From Endomychus coccineus (taxonomy: Eukaryota > Arthropoda > Insecta > Coleoptera > Endomychidae): a DNA stretch of 64,000 nucleotides. Below are positions 49,301 through 58,399 of this stretch, in pieces. Position numbers and translations under genes: made by a program. The stretch's first letter is position 1, and each line of letters begins with the position of its first letter. The stretch lies in contig OY294068.1 of assembly GCA_958510875.1 (NCBI GenBank), forward strand, positions 196,440,315 through 196,504,314, written 5' to 3'. Below the pieces are notes generated by a model. That model searched no databases, was not told the origin of the DNA, and was given only the letters and a program-made list of their open reading frames with translations.

Positions 49301-51234
49301 CAGTAGAGGTGCGTAAATAAACGAATTCCGTATTAATTTTTTTTTATTGAAATTCATCGCTTGATTTGTTTTCCATTGATAAATATGAGAGGGTAAGATG
49401 GAAAGTTCCTGAAAAATGAAACAAGAAATGATTTATTCGGTCAAAACTTAGTTTATTTCTCAACATAATCTCCTTGTAGCCCAATACACTTCGTCCAACG
49501 TTTTTCTAATGTTTCGATCCCTTCCAAACAATACGATTTCGGCAATCCTTCAAAATGGGCGTTTGTTTCAGCGATGACCTCATCGTTTGAGCCAAATATC
49601 TTTCCGCCGAGCCATTTCTTCAAGTTTGAAAATTGATAAAAATCGCAGGGGGGCAAATCTGGAGAATATGGTGGATGACGAACCAATTGGTAGGGCAATT
49701 CATGAAATGTTGCCAGTGCAGACCTGGACACCGGTGCGTTGTCCTGGTGGAAGAGCACTTTTTTATTTGCCAAATGCGGTCGCTTCCGCTTCAAATCGGC
49801 GTCGAATCGATCCAACAGCTCTGCATAATATACGCCGGTGATCGTTTTGCCCTTTTCAAGGTAATCGATATGGACGACACCGTGTGAATCCCCAAAAAAC
49901 CGTCACCATGACTTTGTTGGCCGATAAACCCACTTTGGACTTTGTCGGCTTCGATTCTCCTGGACAAATCTACTGTTTCGACTGTTCTGGGGTCTCTGGT
50001 GTGTTGTGGTGGATCCATGTTTCGTCCACGGTTACGAATCGGAGTAAAAAGTCGTTCTTATCTCGCTTGAACATCGCCTCCTTTGAAGTTGTCACACGGT
50101 CGCGCTTGTTGTCAACAGAGAGCAAATGCGGCACCCATCTTGCAAATAACTTTTTCATATTCGAAAATTTATGCAAAATGTTCCATACCCGTTTGGTTGA
50201 GATGCCCATAACCTCAGTAATCTCGTGCACTTTAACTCGCCGATCGTCCAATATCATACCATGGATTTTATAGACGATTTCTGGCGTTGAAACCTCAATT
50301 GGACAGCCTATCACAACGAAAATCAGTAAACTACTTGTGGATCGTTCTAATCGATGTTGAAGAGTCCCCATAATGTTCAACAAGCGATGCTTTGGTTTGC
50401 GTGTTTTTCCACGTAAGAAATAATGTTTAATTAAGACACGAAATTCACTTTTTTCCATGTTTACAAAAATCTTCAAGGTTGCTTGCTTTCGATGGGTGTC
50501 AAAACCTAAGAGTTCTATAACTGGAGGAGACAAGCTGCATGTACCCAATGTATAACGGCCGCACACTCGCCGGTCTCCTGTCTTTGTTGCTCTTCTCATT
50601 CTTTCTCTCTCGCACGATTCCTACGCTTATACGTATACAGTATACACATGTATACACACGACTACAGCGTTCGACGCGCACGAAATTTCTTCCTCTCCCG
50701 CAAACTGCGTGACAGAGGAAGAGCGACAAGGACAGAAGACCCACGAGTGTGCGGCAGATTGTTAGGCTTGTCTGCTCCAGTTATGGAACTCTTTGGTCAA
50801 ACCAGAACTAAATGACATGTAAGTCTTAGTTAAATGTCACATGGAATTTTCGATTGTGGCGCCATCTACTTTATTTTTCAGGGACTTTTCGCCTTGCCTC
50901 GTATGTTAACAAAAATCATTTTAATCAAATTTCAACGTTTTATACTCAATTTCTTATATTATTGTCTGCAAATTTCTTTAAATATAATAGGACATTTAAC
51001 AATAATTTCTCATATTTATCACGAAATTGTAATATTTTTTTTCTAGTCTGAATCTCAATATCAATTAGGCTTAGACCAAGTCCCAACAAGACTGCCTACC
51101 AAATCCAAGTCTCGTTCTAATACTCCAAATAGAGGTAATTATATTATAATTGTTGTAATTTATATTGTTTTTAAAATATTGGTTTTGTAGATCGGTCGTC
51201 TTCAAGACAAGATATGGATCCAGATCATTTTTAG
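28367..51234 (+). CDS. PCM1: PCM1 (pericentriolar material 1) homologue
   Basis: Scaffold of centriolar satellites, moved on microtubules and needed for centrosomal protein delivery and ciliogenesis. Exons: 28367-28492, 28602-28746, 28805-28998, 29055-29165, 29360-29537, 29679-30065, 32230-32815, 35674-35947, 36135-36539, 38756-39234, 41835-42353, 42679-43015, 44910-45130, 48088-48457, 49249-49308, 51047-51134, 51191-51234. All phases agree, giving about 1507 residues (human about 2024). The N-terminal half is coiled coil with a Gln-Leu-rich stretch (HLELQSKLTELQSKKLQVDQ). The strongest family marks are YWDNFR-SYSRQNLLSTKSN across the exon 10/11 junction and ELRENVYKEVVGLISANEAR then PHFLIQLFRDLQLI in exon 12. 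Later exons are acidic. Exons 6-14 use G/C-rich codons, and exons 1-5 and 16-17 A/T-rich ones. An extra or missing small exon cannot be excluded. Confidence 0.88.
30240..30981 (+). pseudogene. Non-LTR retrotransposon reverse-transcriptase remnant
   Basis: In shifting frames the plus strand encodes LPPQFCRLLS, INSGVP (of the INSGVPQGSVLAPTLF box) and a C-terminal thumb region that includes LNLLNSIQKRTIRLIDD and then LKHRRKVDDLLLFYRYFHGR. These are typical of Jockey/CR1-like retrotransposons. A segment around the INSGVP box is duplicated (about 30290-30410 and 30412-30500). Multiple stops show that it is dead. A shorter relative is at 42430-42565. Confidence 0.7.
30952..31804. mobile_element. 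Long-palindrome MITE, TACAGGGTGTTTCAG ends
   Basis: The left half is almost entirely the reverse complement of the right half: TACAGGGTGTTTCAGAAAGA at the left against TCTTTCTGAAACACCCTGTA at the right. The symmetry runs into a small centre at about 31345-31410, and TA flanks both sides. The transcript would be one long hairpin. It is inserted in the retrotransposon remnant and so is younger than it. Confidence 0.85.
32945..32988 (-). ncRNA. Hammerhead-like motif, decayed copy
   Basis: On the minus strand the order is GUCUC, CUGGUGA (one change from CUGAUGA), stem II GGUC/GACC with a GCGA tetraloop, GCAA in place of GAAA, then GUAAAGAU. The core substitutions should abolish cleavage. It is followed by the family's GATGTGACCTATTTCC block. 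It is antisense to PCM1. Confidence 0.45.
33445..35300. mobile_element. Foldback-like element with tandem repeats in its inverted arms
   Basis: The outer ends (TTATTTGGG then GAAAAATAGATTTT) are inverted copies. The left arm contains four to five direct copies of a unit of about 205 bp that begins near AAACCGTGCCCCACTTCAC and includes ATTCACTGAGTTTAATTTGAT. The right arm carries the same unit in the opposite direction, ending GTGAAGTGGGGCACGGTTTAACG. There is no ORF. Inverted arms made of internal direct repeats are the hallmark of foldback (FB) elements. Confidence 0.75.
36540..38755. other. PCM1 intron 9, mostly a tandem array
   Basis: Nearly all of this intron is the array at 36700-38500. 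The flanks are ordinary AT-rich sequence. Confidence 0.7.
36700..38500. repeat. Satellite-like tandem array, about 115-bp unit
   Basis: The repeating unit reads AATCTTTGATATATTTTTTT, AGAGAAACTTGCAACTATG, AAAATGGTCGGAGTATGCCC and TAGGCATTCTTTGGTGGG, then AATTAATTAAGAA. I count roughly 14-16 units with variants. One internal block carrying GTCGAAAAACAGTCAGTCGG occurs twice (about 37015 and 37380). A block of several units (about 37440-37750 and 37880-38220) is itself duplicated, showing higher-order amplification. Confidence 0.9.
39430..41527. mobile_element. TACAGGATGTTCG-type element with internal minisatellite
   Basis: The ends TACAGGATGTTCGTTTTCAA and TTGAAAACGAACATCCTGTA are inverted copies, extending with mismatches to about 40 bp (CCCTAGGCGTAT against CCCTAGACGTAT), and TA lies at both edges. 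Inside, 39780-40960 is a tandem array. No transposase frame is visible. The TACAGG-TG ends link it to 8831-9717 and 30952-31804. Confidence 0.8.
39780..40960. repeat. Tandem array, about 146-bp unit, about 7-8 copies
   Basis: The unit includes GACGAGCAAGAATCTTTGGT, CTATACGCCCGTCAATTG, TTTATAAAACATTATATTG, TTAACAATTTGTTAATTAAC and AAAGTCAATTTCGGATAATT. The TTAACAATTTGTTAATTAAC part is itself partly palindromic. Pairs of units alternate in length, suggesting amplification of a dimer. The array lies inside the element at 39430-41527. Confidence 0.88.
42430..42565 (+). pseudogene. Short reverse-transcriptase scrap in PCM1 intron 11
   Basis: The frame reads YRLPPQLCRFLSD and then DGVPQAYVLVPTLL, a compressed version of the same reverse-transcriptase region as at 30240-30430. 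It is an old fragment with no ends. Confidence 0.55.
43016..44909. other. PCM1 intron 12
   Basis: The intron contains a partial direct duplication: TATATGTTTTCGTGGTCG at about 43330 and a near match at about 43645, and GTAGGTTATATAGAGA at 43455 and a near match at 43553. It also has a GC-rich island at 44685-44790 with an inverted GGACTCCGG/CCGGAGTCC pair. No gene was recognised in it. Confidence 0.5.
45686..46696. mobile_element. CCGGGATATC-type element, long form
   Basis: TA-flanked inverted ends start ACCGGGATATCAAAAATT and include AAGGGTGGTTGTGGAATC. It shares both ends and the TTCGTAGCTAAT to GAAACTTCAAATTAATT stretch with the 400-bp copy at 5391-5790, but has about 550 extra central bases (about 45825-46405). 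The centre has a minus-strand open frame of 98 codons without recognisable motifs. Confidence 0.75.
47404..47870 (-). pseudogene. Penelope-like element fragment (GIY-YIG endonuclease end)
   Basis: The minus strand reads ESGVYKVECEDCDKLHIGQT and then GRPFKTRIKN, a clear GIY-YIG-type nuclease start as found at the C-terminus of Penelope-like reverse transcriptases (usually GxYKxxCxxCxxxYIGQTGR). A frameshift follows and the frame then continues as ESHHKSVKSNVLNNLEKIEI. Downstream is a hammerhead-like motif. The reverse transcriptase itself is not present. It is antisense to PCM1. Confidence 0.75.
47409..47452 (-). ncRNA. Hammerhead-like motif next to the Penelope-like fragment
   Basis: On the minus strand: UUGAUAA (a diverged CUGAUGA), CCACC-GUGU-GGU stem II, GAAAC, AU loop, GUC cleavage triplet, then ACG. 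Stem III is again about 2 bp. The core has changed bases, so it is probably inactive. Its place just past the endonuclease frame is where Penelope-like elements are known to carry hammerheads. Confidence 0.45.
49453..50458 (-). pseudogene. Mariner transposase, broken
   Basis: The minus strand starts MEKSEFRVLIKHYFLRGKT and continues with PIEVSTPEIVYKIHGM, DDRRVKVHEITEVMGIS and VTVDETWIHH (first catalytic Asp). After a gap and frame change come VLFHQDNAPV (second Asp) and YSPDLPPCDFYQF (third Asp), then the end GDYVEK. The order and DETWIHH/HQDNAP/SPDLPPCD triad are those of mariner elements. The helix-turn-helix region is shortened and part of the central domain is missing, so it cannot encode an active enzyme. 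It sits in PCM1 intron 15, antisense. Confidence 0.88.
50510..50792. mobile_element. Small inverted-repeat element beside the mariner
   Basis: AGAGTTCTATAACTGGAG (from 50510) and its inverted partner CTGCTCCAGTTATGGAACTC (to 50791) bound 283 bp that contain ACACATGTATACACACG and other short palindromes. It abuts the 5' side of the broken mariner. It may be a separate MITE or the mariner's own distorted end. Confidence 0.5.
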
Positions 51235-53238
51235 GAAAGTTCTCATTTAATTTATTTAATTAAATTGTTTAGTGTTTATTTTATAATACTCTGAATTTTT
51301 ATATTATTTATTTATATATTATACTATATATTTAATCATACTTTATTCTCAATATTGTATCGTTTATTTGATGAAGGACATTTGTTATAAAAAAAATATC
51401 TCATTTTCATTGTTTTATTTTTAATCTAGTACAAAATTATCAAACTTGAATCTATAACTATAATAACATTAATAACTTCTCAAGTTCACCAAAATCACAT
51501 ATACTTATTTTAAACATAAAACTACAATTGTAGGAAGTGTCATTTATATTTCTTTTAATCTGCAGGTACTTTGTTTAATTTTCTAAATTCAGTTAATCAA
51601 ATTTGTTTCCAAATTGATGACTGAAGTTCACAATATCATATACTAATTGCAATAATTTGTCAAATTACATTAAATTATTTAAAACTGATTTTTGACAATT
51701 TGAAGTATGTGTGTTAAATTTTAACAGGTACATTATAAATCTAGAAAACTTCAGTGAGGTAGATTTATTGCTGATTTCAATAATAACCAGGTAGGTAACA
51801 TATGAATATATAATAATTATTAATTCAAATCTAACAAAATAATAGTAATCAACGCCTTTTTACTCACAACATATTTTTAAACATTAATGAATATTACACT
51901 TTTCGATGTTTGCGTTTAATTCTAAATCTATTTCGAATGATTAAAAACCACTTTAGACGTCAAAAAGTTTGATTTTGCGCACAGGGCGAATTTTTTTTTC
52001 AAAAGTAAAACTTCGCTGTGAATATCCTGGAATAACTTGACTCAGCACCAGTCTATGATATATCAAATTATTCGCAATTGTGTGGAGAAGTGGGATAAAC
52101 AGTTAAAAGTTGCATGCGTAAGACTGTTTGGCTGCTATTTGCAAAAAAGTTAAAAAAAAAAACGCTAAATTTTCATCAAAGTTGACGTAAAAATCGCCAA
52201 ATAAAAAATCGTAGAACCAAATTCAGATCCAAATACCGTTTTTTCGCGATTTGTATCCGTTGAGTGACTCATTACGAAGAGATTGATACCATTCCAAAGT
52301 ACATATGGACTTTTATTAAAAAGTTATAGCGCGTTAACCGATTAAGTTTCGTGAAAATTCTCACATATTTAACCCATCAGGGCCCAGGCAAAACGCACCC
52401 TAATTGTGTCAAATTTATAAAAAGTTATTCCAGGATATTCACAGCGAAGTTTTACTTTTGGAAAAAATTGGCCGTGAGCTCAAAAGCAAACTTTTTAACT
52501 TCTAAGGTGGCTTTTAATTATTCGAAATAGATGTAGAATCGAACGCAAACATCGAAAAGGTTAGGCCGTACAAAAAGTTGAATTTTGTTACATAGTGTTA
52601 TTAAAAATTGAATAATATTGCATTCATATAATATTCTGAAAAGTAACATTTTAAATTACCTTTCAATAGAAAATATTTTTACAGTAGCTGGAATTATTTC
52701 AAATAAGTTACAGATTTGTTATATTCCATATTCTTCAATATAAAGCTACATAAATTTTCACAAAAAATGTTAACAGTTCATTAAAGAATTCAACAATGAT
52801 TAATTTATTCATAGTATCACCTACAACAACTAATTCTGTAAGATGTGACAATTCAATTCATGTTTCAAAATAGCAGAAAAAAAAATATTTTCCTCCATTA
52901 CATTGTGCTGTAGAATCTCTTTTAGAAATATCAAATTTTAGGTACAAATCATCACAAATCGTCAGAATTATTTCTAAACCAATGATAAATGTTACATCCG
53001 TGAATTCCTTGCAATAATTCTTCTTCTAGAGACGAAATCTTTTTGACTTTAGCTAACGATTTATCCTCGCGTTCTGAGAAACGAAAATTACGTTTTAAAA
53101 ATATCTACATATTATAATACAAATCAAATTAGATCAGAAGAATAACACAAACTATTATTCTCTGTTATTTCTGTAGTAATTTTTTTTCAAAACCAAAGCA
53201 ACTAAAAAAAAAAGCGTAATGTTGATAAGCATCTAGTC
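51235..53238. other. Convergent 3' spacer between PCM1 and the unrecognised gene
   Basis: The 3'-untranslated regions of both genes should lie here. An inverted-repeat element occupies 51900-52558. The rest is very AT-rich, with many TTTATT and AATAAA-like words, so I cannot choose polyadenylation sites. Confidence 0.5.
51900..52558. mobile_element. Inverted-repeat element, TTTTCGATGTTTGCG ends
   Basis: The left part (TTTTCGATGTTTGCGTT, ATCTATTTCGAAT, AAGTAAAACTTCGCTGTGAA, TATCCTGGAATAACTT) recurs inverted on the right (AAGTTATTCCAGGATATTCA, GCGAAGTTTTACTT, ATTCGAAATAGAT, AACGCAAACATCGAAAA). The arms are about 140 bp and the centre about 380 bp. No ORF or clear target duplication was seen. 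Confidence 0.7.
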
Positions 53239-55042
53239 CTATACATAGTGTCCTAAAAGACATCTAGGGATATCTGGCAAATTATGAGTTGGCTTTCTTG
53301 GAACTGAATATGGATTTGCAGATGGCTCAGAAAATGGCAAGGGTTCTGAAATGTAAGGGCAGACTTTAAAATTAATATGATTAAAACTACAAAATGAGTA
53401 AGGTTTTAATTTTTAGCAATTATGTCAGGATTCCTAGAAAGTATCGTATTTATATTGAAGCCGAGTTTTGTAAACACGAAAACACTTACATAAATGTATC
53501 ATTTACAAATCAATTAATTACAACTTAACAAAAATAATCTCGTTCACTGTTAAAGCATCGTTCTAACGATATTAGAAATTTTTGGAATTCATTATCCATT
53601 TATACGGAGATGGAAACGAAATAATAAATAAGTATACCTAATGACAATCAATTAGCCAAAATTTAGAAACAAAAGGTGACTGACCTGTGGATGAGACCTG
53701 TAATGTTGACGAAACGTCGGCTCACTGTTATTTTATCTACGCGGAGGCCCCCAATTTTCGATATTAATAAGGAGACACCAATCAATGTCATTGGAAATAC
53801 TCACTTTAAGACCTGTACGGATTCAAATATAACCCTAAAGAAGTGTTTTGTTTATGTTGGTCTAACCCTAATTAAATAAAAATGGAATAATGTTTTGTAG
53901 AAAACGCGACGATTTTTATTCACAGCTTAATTTCAATAATATTCTCATAAGTGAATAAAGATATATTTTCAACTTTTATGCCGTGGAATAGTTTTATTTA
54001 TCATAGAAATTGGAGATATAAAAAAGGAATGCTTTGCGTTCTGTCCCTATTGGTAAAGTAACAATGTAAGATTTAATCAAATATTTTATAGTTATACTCG
54101 TTAAAAGAATTATTATAATCCTATTGTAGGCTGCAATGTGTTATAATAATTTGATTAAAAAAATAATTTTTCTTTAGTTAGTTCATTTATTTGAAAGTGC
54201 AAATTAAATATGATCTAACAATTTATCAATAATAAGTTAAGTATACCTGTGATTAAGAATACAAGCTAACAGCATATATGAAGATTGAAGGCGATGTTGG
54301 AGAGTCATATTTTCAGGATTTCAGTTAATAAAAATGAACTATAAATAAAGATATTCACAAGGATGAATACAAACGTGTATTAAAAGTTGCCTATAAAAAC
54401 CAATAAATGTAATCCAGCACTTGTTTCTTAGAAATGCTACCTAGTCATATTTGTGGTGCATATTGCATTTATATTTATGATGTCGTACAAATATAGACAT
54501 TTGTATTTGGATGCCACAATATCTTTTAATATAGTAAAACCGAAATTCGTATTAGACAATCAAGGATATCTTTTTGATAGAATAGGAATCAATAATTAAC
54601 CTAAGTAAGTATAAAATAATTGCTATGCTGGAAAGATTTTATATATACACCTGATCGTAAAAAAAATTGAATTTAAAAATTAATTAACGTAGGTATAATT
54701 CTTCCTGAAAAGAATTGAGAAAAAGTACTAACCATTTTGGCGCTTCTTTTTGAATTCACAAAAGTCATTCGAATATTCCCAGGCGCGCTTCCTGTTTCGA
54801 ATTTTATCCAACTGACTTATTTCCATTTGTTCGAAATCGCCGGGAACGGCTTGTTGTATATCCATTTCACAAGCGCGTCTATCCTGTGGCCTAGTTTCCT
54901 CATCAGATTTTGTTGTTATACATCTCTGATAACCGTAATAAACGTTAGACGATACGTTTGCCACTTCACCGGAAGAACACATGAAACTGTTTGGACGATC
55001 CTCGTTCATCGGTAACATGTTGCAATTTAAGTAGTTTCTCAT
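53239..55042 (-). CDS. Uncharacterised small basic protein
   Basis: Not recognised. Exons are 54733-55042 and 53239-53345 (GT-AG, phase 1 join), giving 138 residues. The first half is polar with the short motifs NMLPMNEDRPNSFM and SSNVYYGYQRC. The middle has RNRKRAWEYSNDFCEFKKKR, a dense basic stretch that could be a bipartite nuclear localisation signal around an aromatic patch. The tail is Pro-rich (PFSEPSANPYSVPRKP) and ends LLGHYV. It has no signal peptide or membrane segment. Good splice sites and a conserved-looking tail after the intron argue for a real gene. A small nuclear regulator is possible, but that is only a guess from composition. Confidence 0.7.
53346..54732. other. Intron of the uncharacterised gene
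   Basis: Near 53685-53735 the plus strand has CTGTGGATGAGACC and then TTGACGAAACGTCGG, a layout reminiscent of Penelope-type repeat ends, but too diverged to call a ribozyme. No other element was recognised. Confidence 0.4.
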
Positions 55043-56431
55043 ATCGAGTGATCGAGTTAAAGCAATGTATGTTCCGGCTTGGCTTGGCTACTGAACTCTC
55101 AGCGGGGAAACAGTACAGAATGGAGATTGCGTAGGGAACGATGAATAACTTCTATTCGGCGTGCGACTGGCTGTTTGCCGGTGAAGTTTCCCACTACAAT
55201 TTACGATATTTAGAGCGTTAGTACGTGAATAAATACTTTCACTTTTCCCAATATTTACATTTTAGGTAAATATGATATATCCCTATGTTTGTATCAAATC
55301 AATATATCAATAAATAAACAATTAGTAAGCAGCTAAAACCTTGGTATTTGATAAATTAAATAGAACTGGCAGATTCGTTTGAAAGATAAAACGATATGGG
55401 GCGATAATATGCGATAACATCCGAGTTATTTTCCACAACGGTTGGATTCAACATTAAAACGTCTAACTTTCAACTTTATTATATATTGATTTCCATAATT
55501 AAGTTAGCAGTTACGAGAGTATCATATTGTACAATATGTTCATCTACATTTTTACAATCGATCAATTAATTAACGTTAACTACCGTAACGAGTAACGACT
55601 ACACGGAAGACTTCTGTCATCGCCATCTACTACAGTTAGATTTAACTTAATAGAACTAATGTTATTAGTATGGCTATCCTATACTAGATGTCAGAACTAT
55701 GATTATTGTATGTTAATCGAAGTAGCATTTGAAAATATGTTGTAAGTTATTCATGAATAATGTAGGTATAAGAAAAATCAGGTTCTATAATTCAATTTCT
55801 GCGAAAGACCACCGCTGGTAGTAAAAATATTTTGTATAGAAAATAATTGGAATTAGCTATTTCTACGTACCTACAGAGAATATTTAATGGTGTGGAATGA
55901 TCAAGATAATTTGGGATTGAAATAATTGAAGAATGTTCATGTCCTATGTAAATGCAGAGACAATACCTACGAAAGATTTTCGTTGGTAGAAAAACAGATT
56001 TCTAGTTTCTATAGATAGATTATAAATGGAAGTAGTGTAACTACGAATGTAGTGTATAGAGTACACTACAATATAACGCTACTTACATAGAAATTTCTAT
56101 GTCTACGTAGCACTCTGGTCTTTGGAACCATAGAAAATATATTCATCTTTCTATATTTTCAAAATACTAACGTTCTATGGTTCTGCCCAACTTTTAGTCT
56201 ACCATCTAGGGTCATAGAGGAAAATTGTTTACTGTTTGTTTTATTTATTCATTATGTTATGTTTTCGTTTGGTCTCGGTTTTGCTTTTCGCGGTTTAGTG
56301 CTGAAGTCTTTTATTTGATTTATTTGGTTACAGTAGAGAAAGTTTCTTTCATAAATCTCTGACACTATCTCATTCAATAAAATAATCATTATTAACTAAA
56401 TCCATTTATTTAATTGTAAAACATAATCAAG
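55043..56431. other. Divergent spacer, uncharacterised gene / EXD1-like
   Basis: The spacer contains the promoters of both flanking genes. The first 100 bases are moderately GC-richer (CTTGGCTTGGCTACTGAAC area), consistent with a 5'-untranslated region of the minus-strand gene. A small palindromic cluster with GTAGTGTAACTACG and GTAGTGTATAGAGTACACTAC is at 56033-56070. Nothing else is recognised. Confidence 0.5.
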
Positions 56432-57716
56432 ATGAATGCGATGTACCAAGTAGGTGATCGAGTTATTATAGAACTAAATACAAGACAAACATTTGAAGGC
56501 GATTTTCTGAAGAAAACTGAAGATAGAGTAGATATTGAAAACGTAATATGCTATGAAACGCAAAATAAACTAAATTCGGTCTTGTCCTTTTATAAGAAAG
56601 AGATCAAATCGATACTTGTGTTGAAAGCAGATAAACAACCAGTTAATCAAGAGCATCAACTCAATGAAGAATGTAACAGTGTTCGGCTGAATAGAGATGA
56701 GTATGATCGTTTAAAATCAGTAAGTGCTAAGTATGTTTACATTAAAAGCATTGATAACAAATACTACGATTCTGTCAGAGAAATTGCCAATTTCGAGTCT
56801 GTTGGTGTGTATGGTATCGGCAGTGAGAAAGGGAGATCTGGAAAGATTACCCTATTGGCATTGAGTACTTGGAAGCAGGTGTATGTATTCGACCTGAAGA
56901 TGTATCGCATCAAAGTATTCTTACCTGAGGTCAAAGAAATTCTGGAGAGTGAATACATAACAAAAATTGTACATGGGGGAGGCACATTGAAAGACTGCCT
57001 GCAACATAGTCATGATGTTTATTTGATTAATATATTCGATACTCAAGTGAGTTGTAACTTTGACCTCTATTTCTGTGAAAGTGATGTTTTCATTGAATTT
57101 ATTGTTAAATCGCAAAAAGAATTTATAAAGTTAAAATTAACATTGATCAATTAATTCATTAGTTAATAACTTTTTCTGTCTATAATACTTTTGCATTTGA
57201 AATTGCAAAACTTGGTGGTGGTATAAATATTATTATACCTTTTCTTTAATCCACAACAAATTTTTTTTACAGGTAGCTGATTTGACTTTAATAAAGAATC
57301 AGATTGGGAGCTGCCCAAAAAAGTTGAGAAATATTTCACAATGTTTAACAAGCTATTTCAATTTCCCTTCAGTGTTATTAGAATCATCTCTGGTAAGTTT
57401 GTTGTTTTCAAAGTTTCCCAACGAATAACTTATTTCAAAATTGTAGGCCAGTTTGAATGATTGTTGGCAAGACCGTCCTCTTGAGGATGACCTGAAATTG
57501 AAGCTATCTAGATTGGTTACGTATCTAGTCACTTTTAGGGATCATTTATTGAATTTGATGCTGAAAGACTTTCATGAAGCTGTGGATAATTTCCATAATT
57601 TATTCACAGAAAGTTCACAATACGAGATGAGCAAAAGGTCTGCCACATTAGAATGCACTAGAGAGATTGAGGCAATAATCCCGGATGAATTAATGAAAAA
57701 GATGAATGTAAAGTGA
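56432..57716 (+). CDS. EXD1: EXD1-like protein: Sm-like domain plus pseudo-exonuclease
   Basis: The EXD1/Egalitarian family acts as an RNA adaptor; in silkworm EXD1 is part of the PET complex of piRNA production. Exons 56432-57046, 57273-57392 and 57447-57716 are all in phase 0, giving 334 residues. Residues about 4-67 form an LSm-like domain (YQVGDRVIIELNTRQTFEG, DRVDIENV, FYKKEIKSILVL). Residues about 100-330 form a DEDD 3'-5' exonuclease-like fold: KITLLALSTWKQVYVFDL, KDCLQHSHDVYLINIFDTQV, then CWQDRPL. The catalytic residues look lost. The first motif reads GSE (residues 130-132), with Gly where Asp is expected, and the second reads VHGGG (180-184) rather than the usual His-Asp-Cys, so it is predicted to be inactive, as reported for silkworm EXD1. 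An Egalitarian relative is less likely because of the Sm-like N-terminus. Confidence 0.82.
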
Positions 57717-57910
57717 AAAGTTTTTTGAAGATTCACAGTTGGCGAAATAACTTATTTGAGATTTTGTATGTTTAATTTTTTGTGAGTTCTCAAAGTACAT
57801 ATTGATATGCAAAGATATGTGTAATAATCTTTTAAATTTTCTATAGGTTGCTTTTATCTTTACTAGTGGTATATATTAATTATAAAATGTGACAAATTAG
57901 GTTAGGCTTA

Positions 57911-57945
57911 GTTTTCTCTGATGATGGCTACTTGGTAGCTGAAAA
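57911..57945 (+). ncRNA. Hammerhead-like motif, truncated copy
   Basis: CUGAUGA (57918-57924), an extra U, then a perfect stem II GGCUAC-UUG-GUAGCU and GAAA. The bases that would form stem III and the 3' strand of stem I, present in the copy at 12309-12357, are deleted here. The following TTTTAGTAGATAAGGGTG block matches the repeat at 12378-12400. Confidence 0.4.
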
Positions 57946-58132
57946 GCCTTAATATTTTAGTAGATAAGGGTGATTATTTCATTCTTATTAATGATGTAGG
58001 CTAGGAATAAATTAAACGTTAGATTCCTTAGTAAAATTGATAGTTTTTTATATAAAGCTTTCTCTGCTGGTTTTCGTTCCCAATTTACAGGGTGTTGAAA
58101 ATCTCATTTTTGTTCTTTTTTGTTGTTTTTTT

Positions 58133-58228
58133 CGATCTATGCGCCAGCTGGTGGCTGAGCGAGGGGCTACGAGTTTGGCGACATGTAAGAGACTCATGAC
58201 AAACATCAGACCTGTATATACGACCGTG
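58133..58228 (+). mobile_element. Right-end fragment of the THAP-type element
   Basis: It matches the last about 100 bases of the copies at 27475-28065 and 58400-58849 (GGCTGAGCGAGGGGCTACGA, GTTTGGCGACATGTAAGAG, ACCTGTATATACGACCGTG), with a small deletion before the terminal repeat. No left end is present. Confidence 0.65.
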
Positions 58229-58399
58229 GATGTAACTGATTTATTTCATGTATCATAGAAAACTATATTTATTAAGGATGAAACAGATGCAGTACAAAAA
58301 ATCGTCAAATGGGGGAAAGTTCCAATAAAGCACAGAATCTTTGAACCTAATAGGGAGTATCATCTGTGGACGTACGATTTGTTAGGCTGGGTTGTACCA

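Larger units (their letters stand above)
48458..51046. other. PCM1 introns 14-15
   Basis: Apart from the 60-bp exon 49249-49308, this holds a mariner transposase pseudogene (49453-50458) and an adjoining inverted-repeat element (50510-50792). The 48458-49248 stretch has nothing I recognise. Confidence 0.6.

Noticed and set aside
53685..53735. Possible further hammerhead (CTGTGGATGAGACC ... GACGAAACGTC)
   Set aside because: The core is interrupted by three extra bases and the stem I arms do not pair convincingly; it looks like another repeat end.
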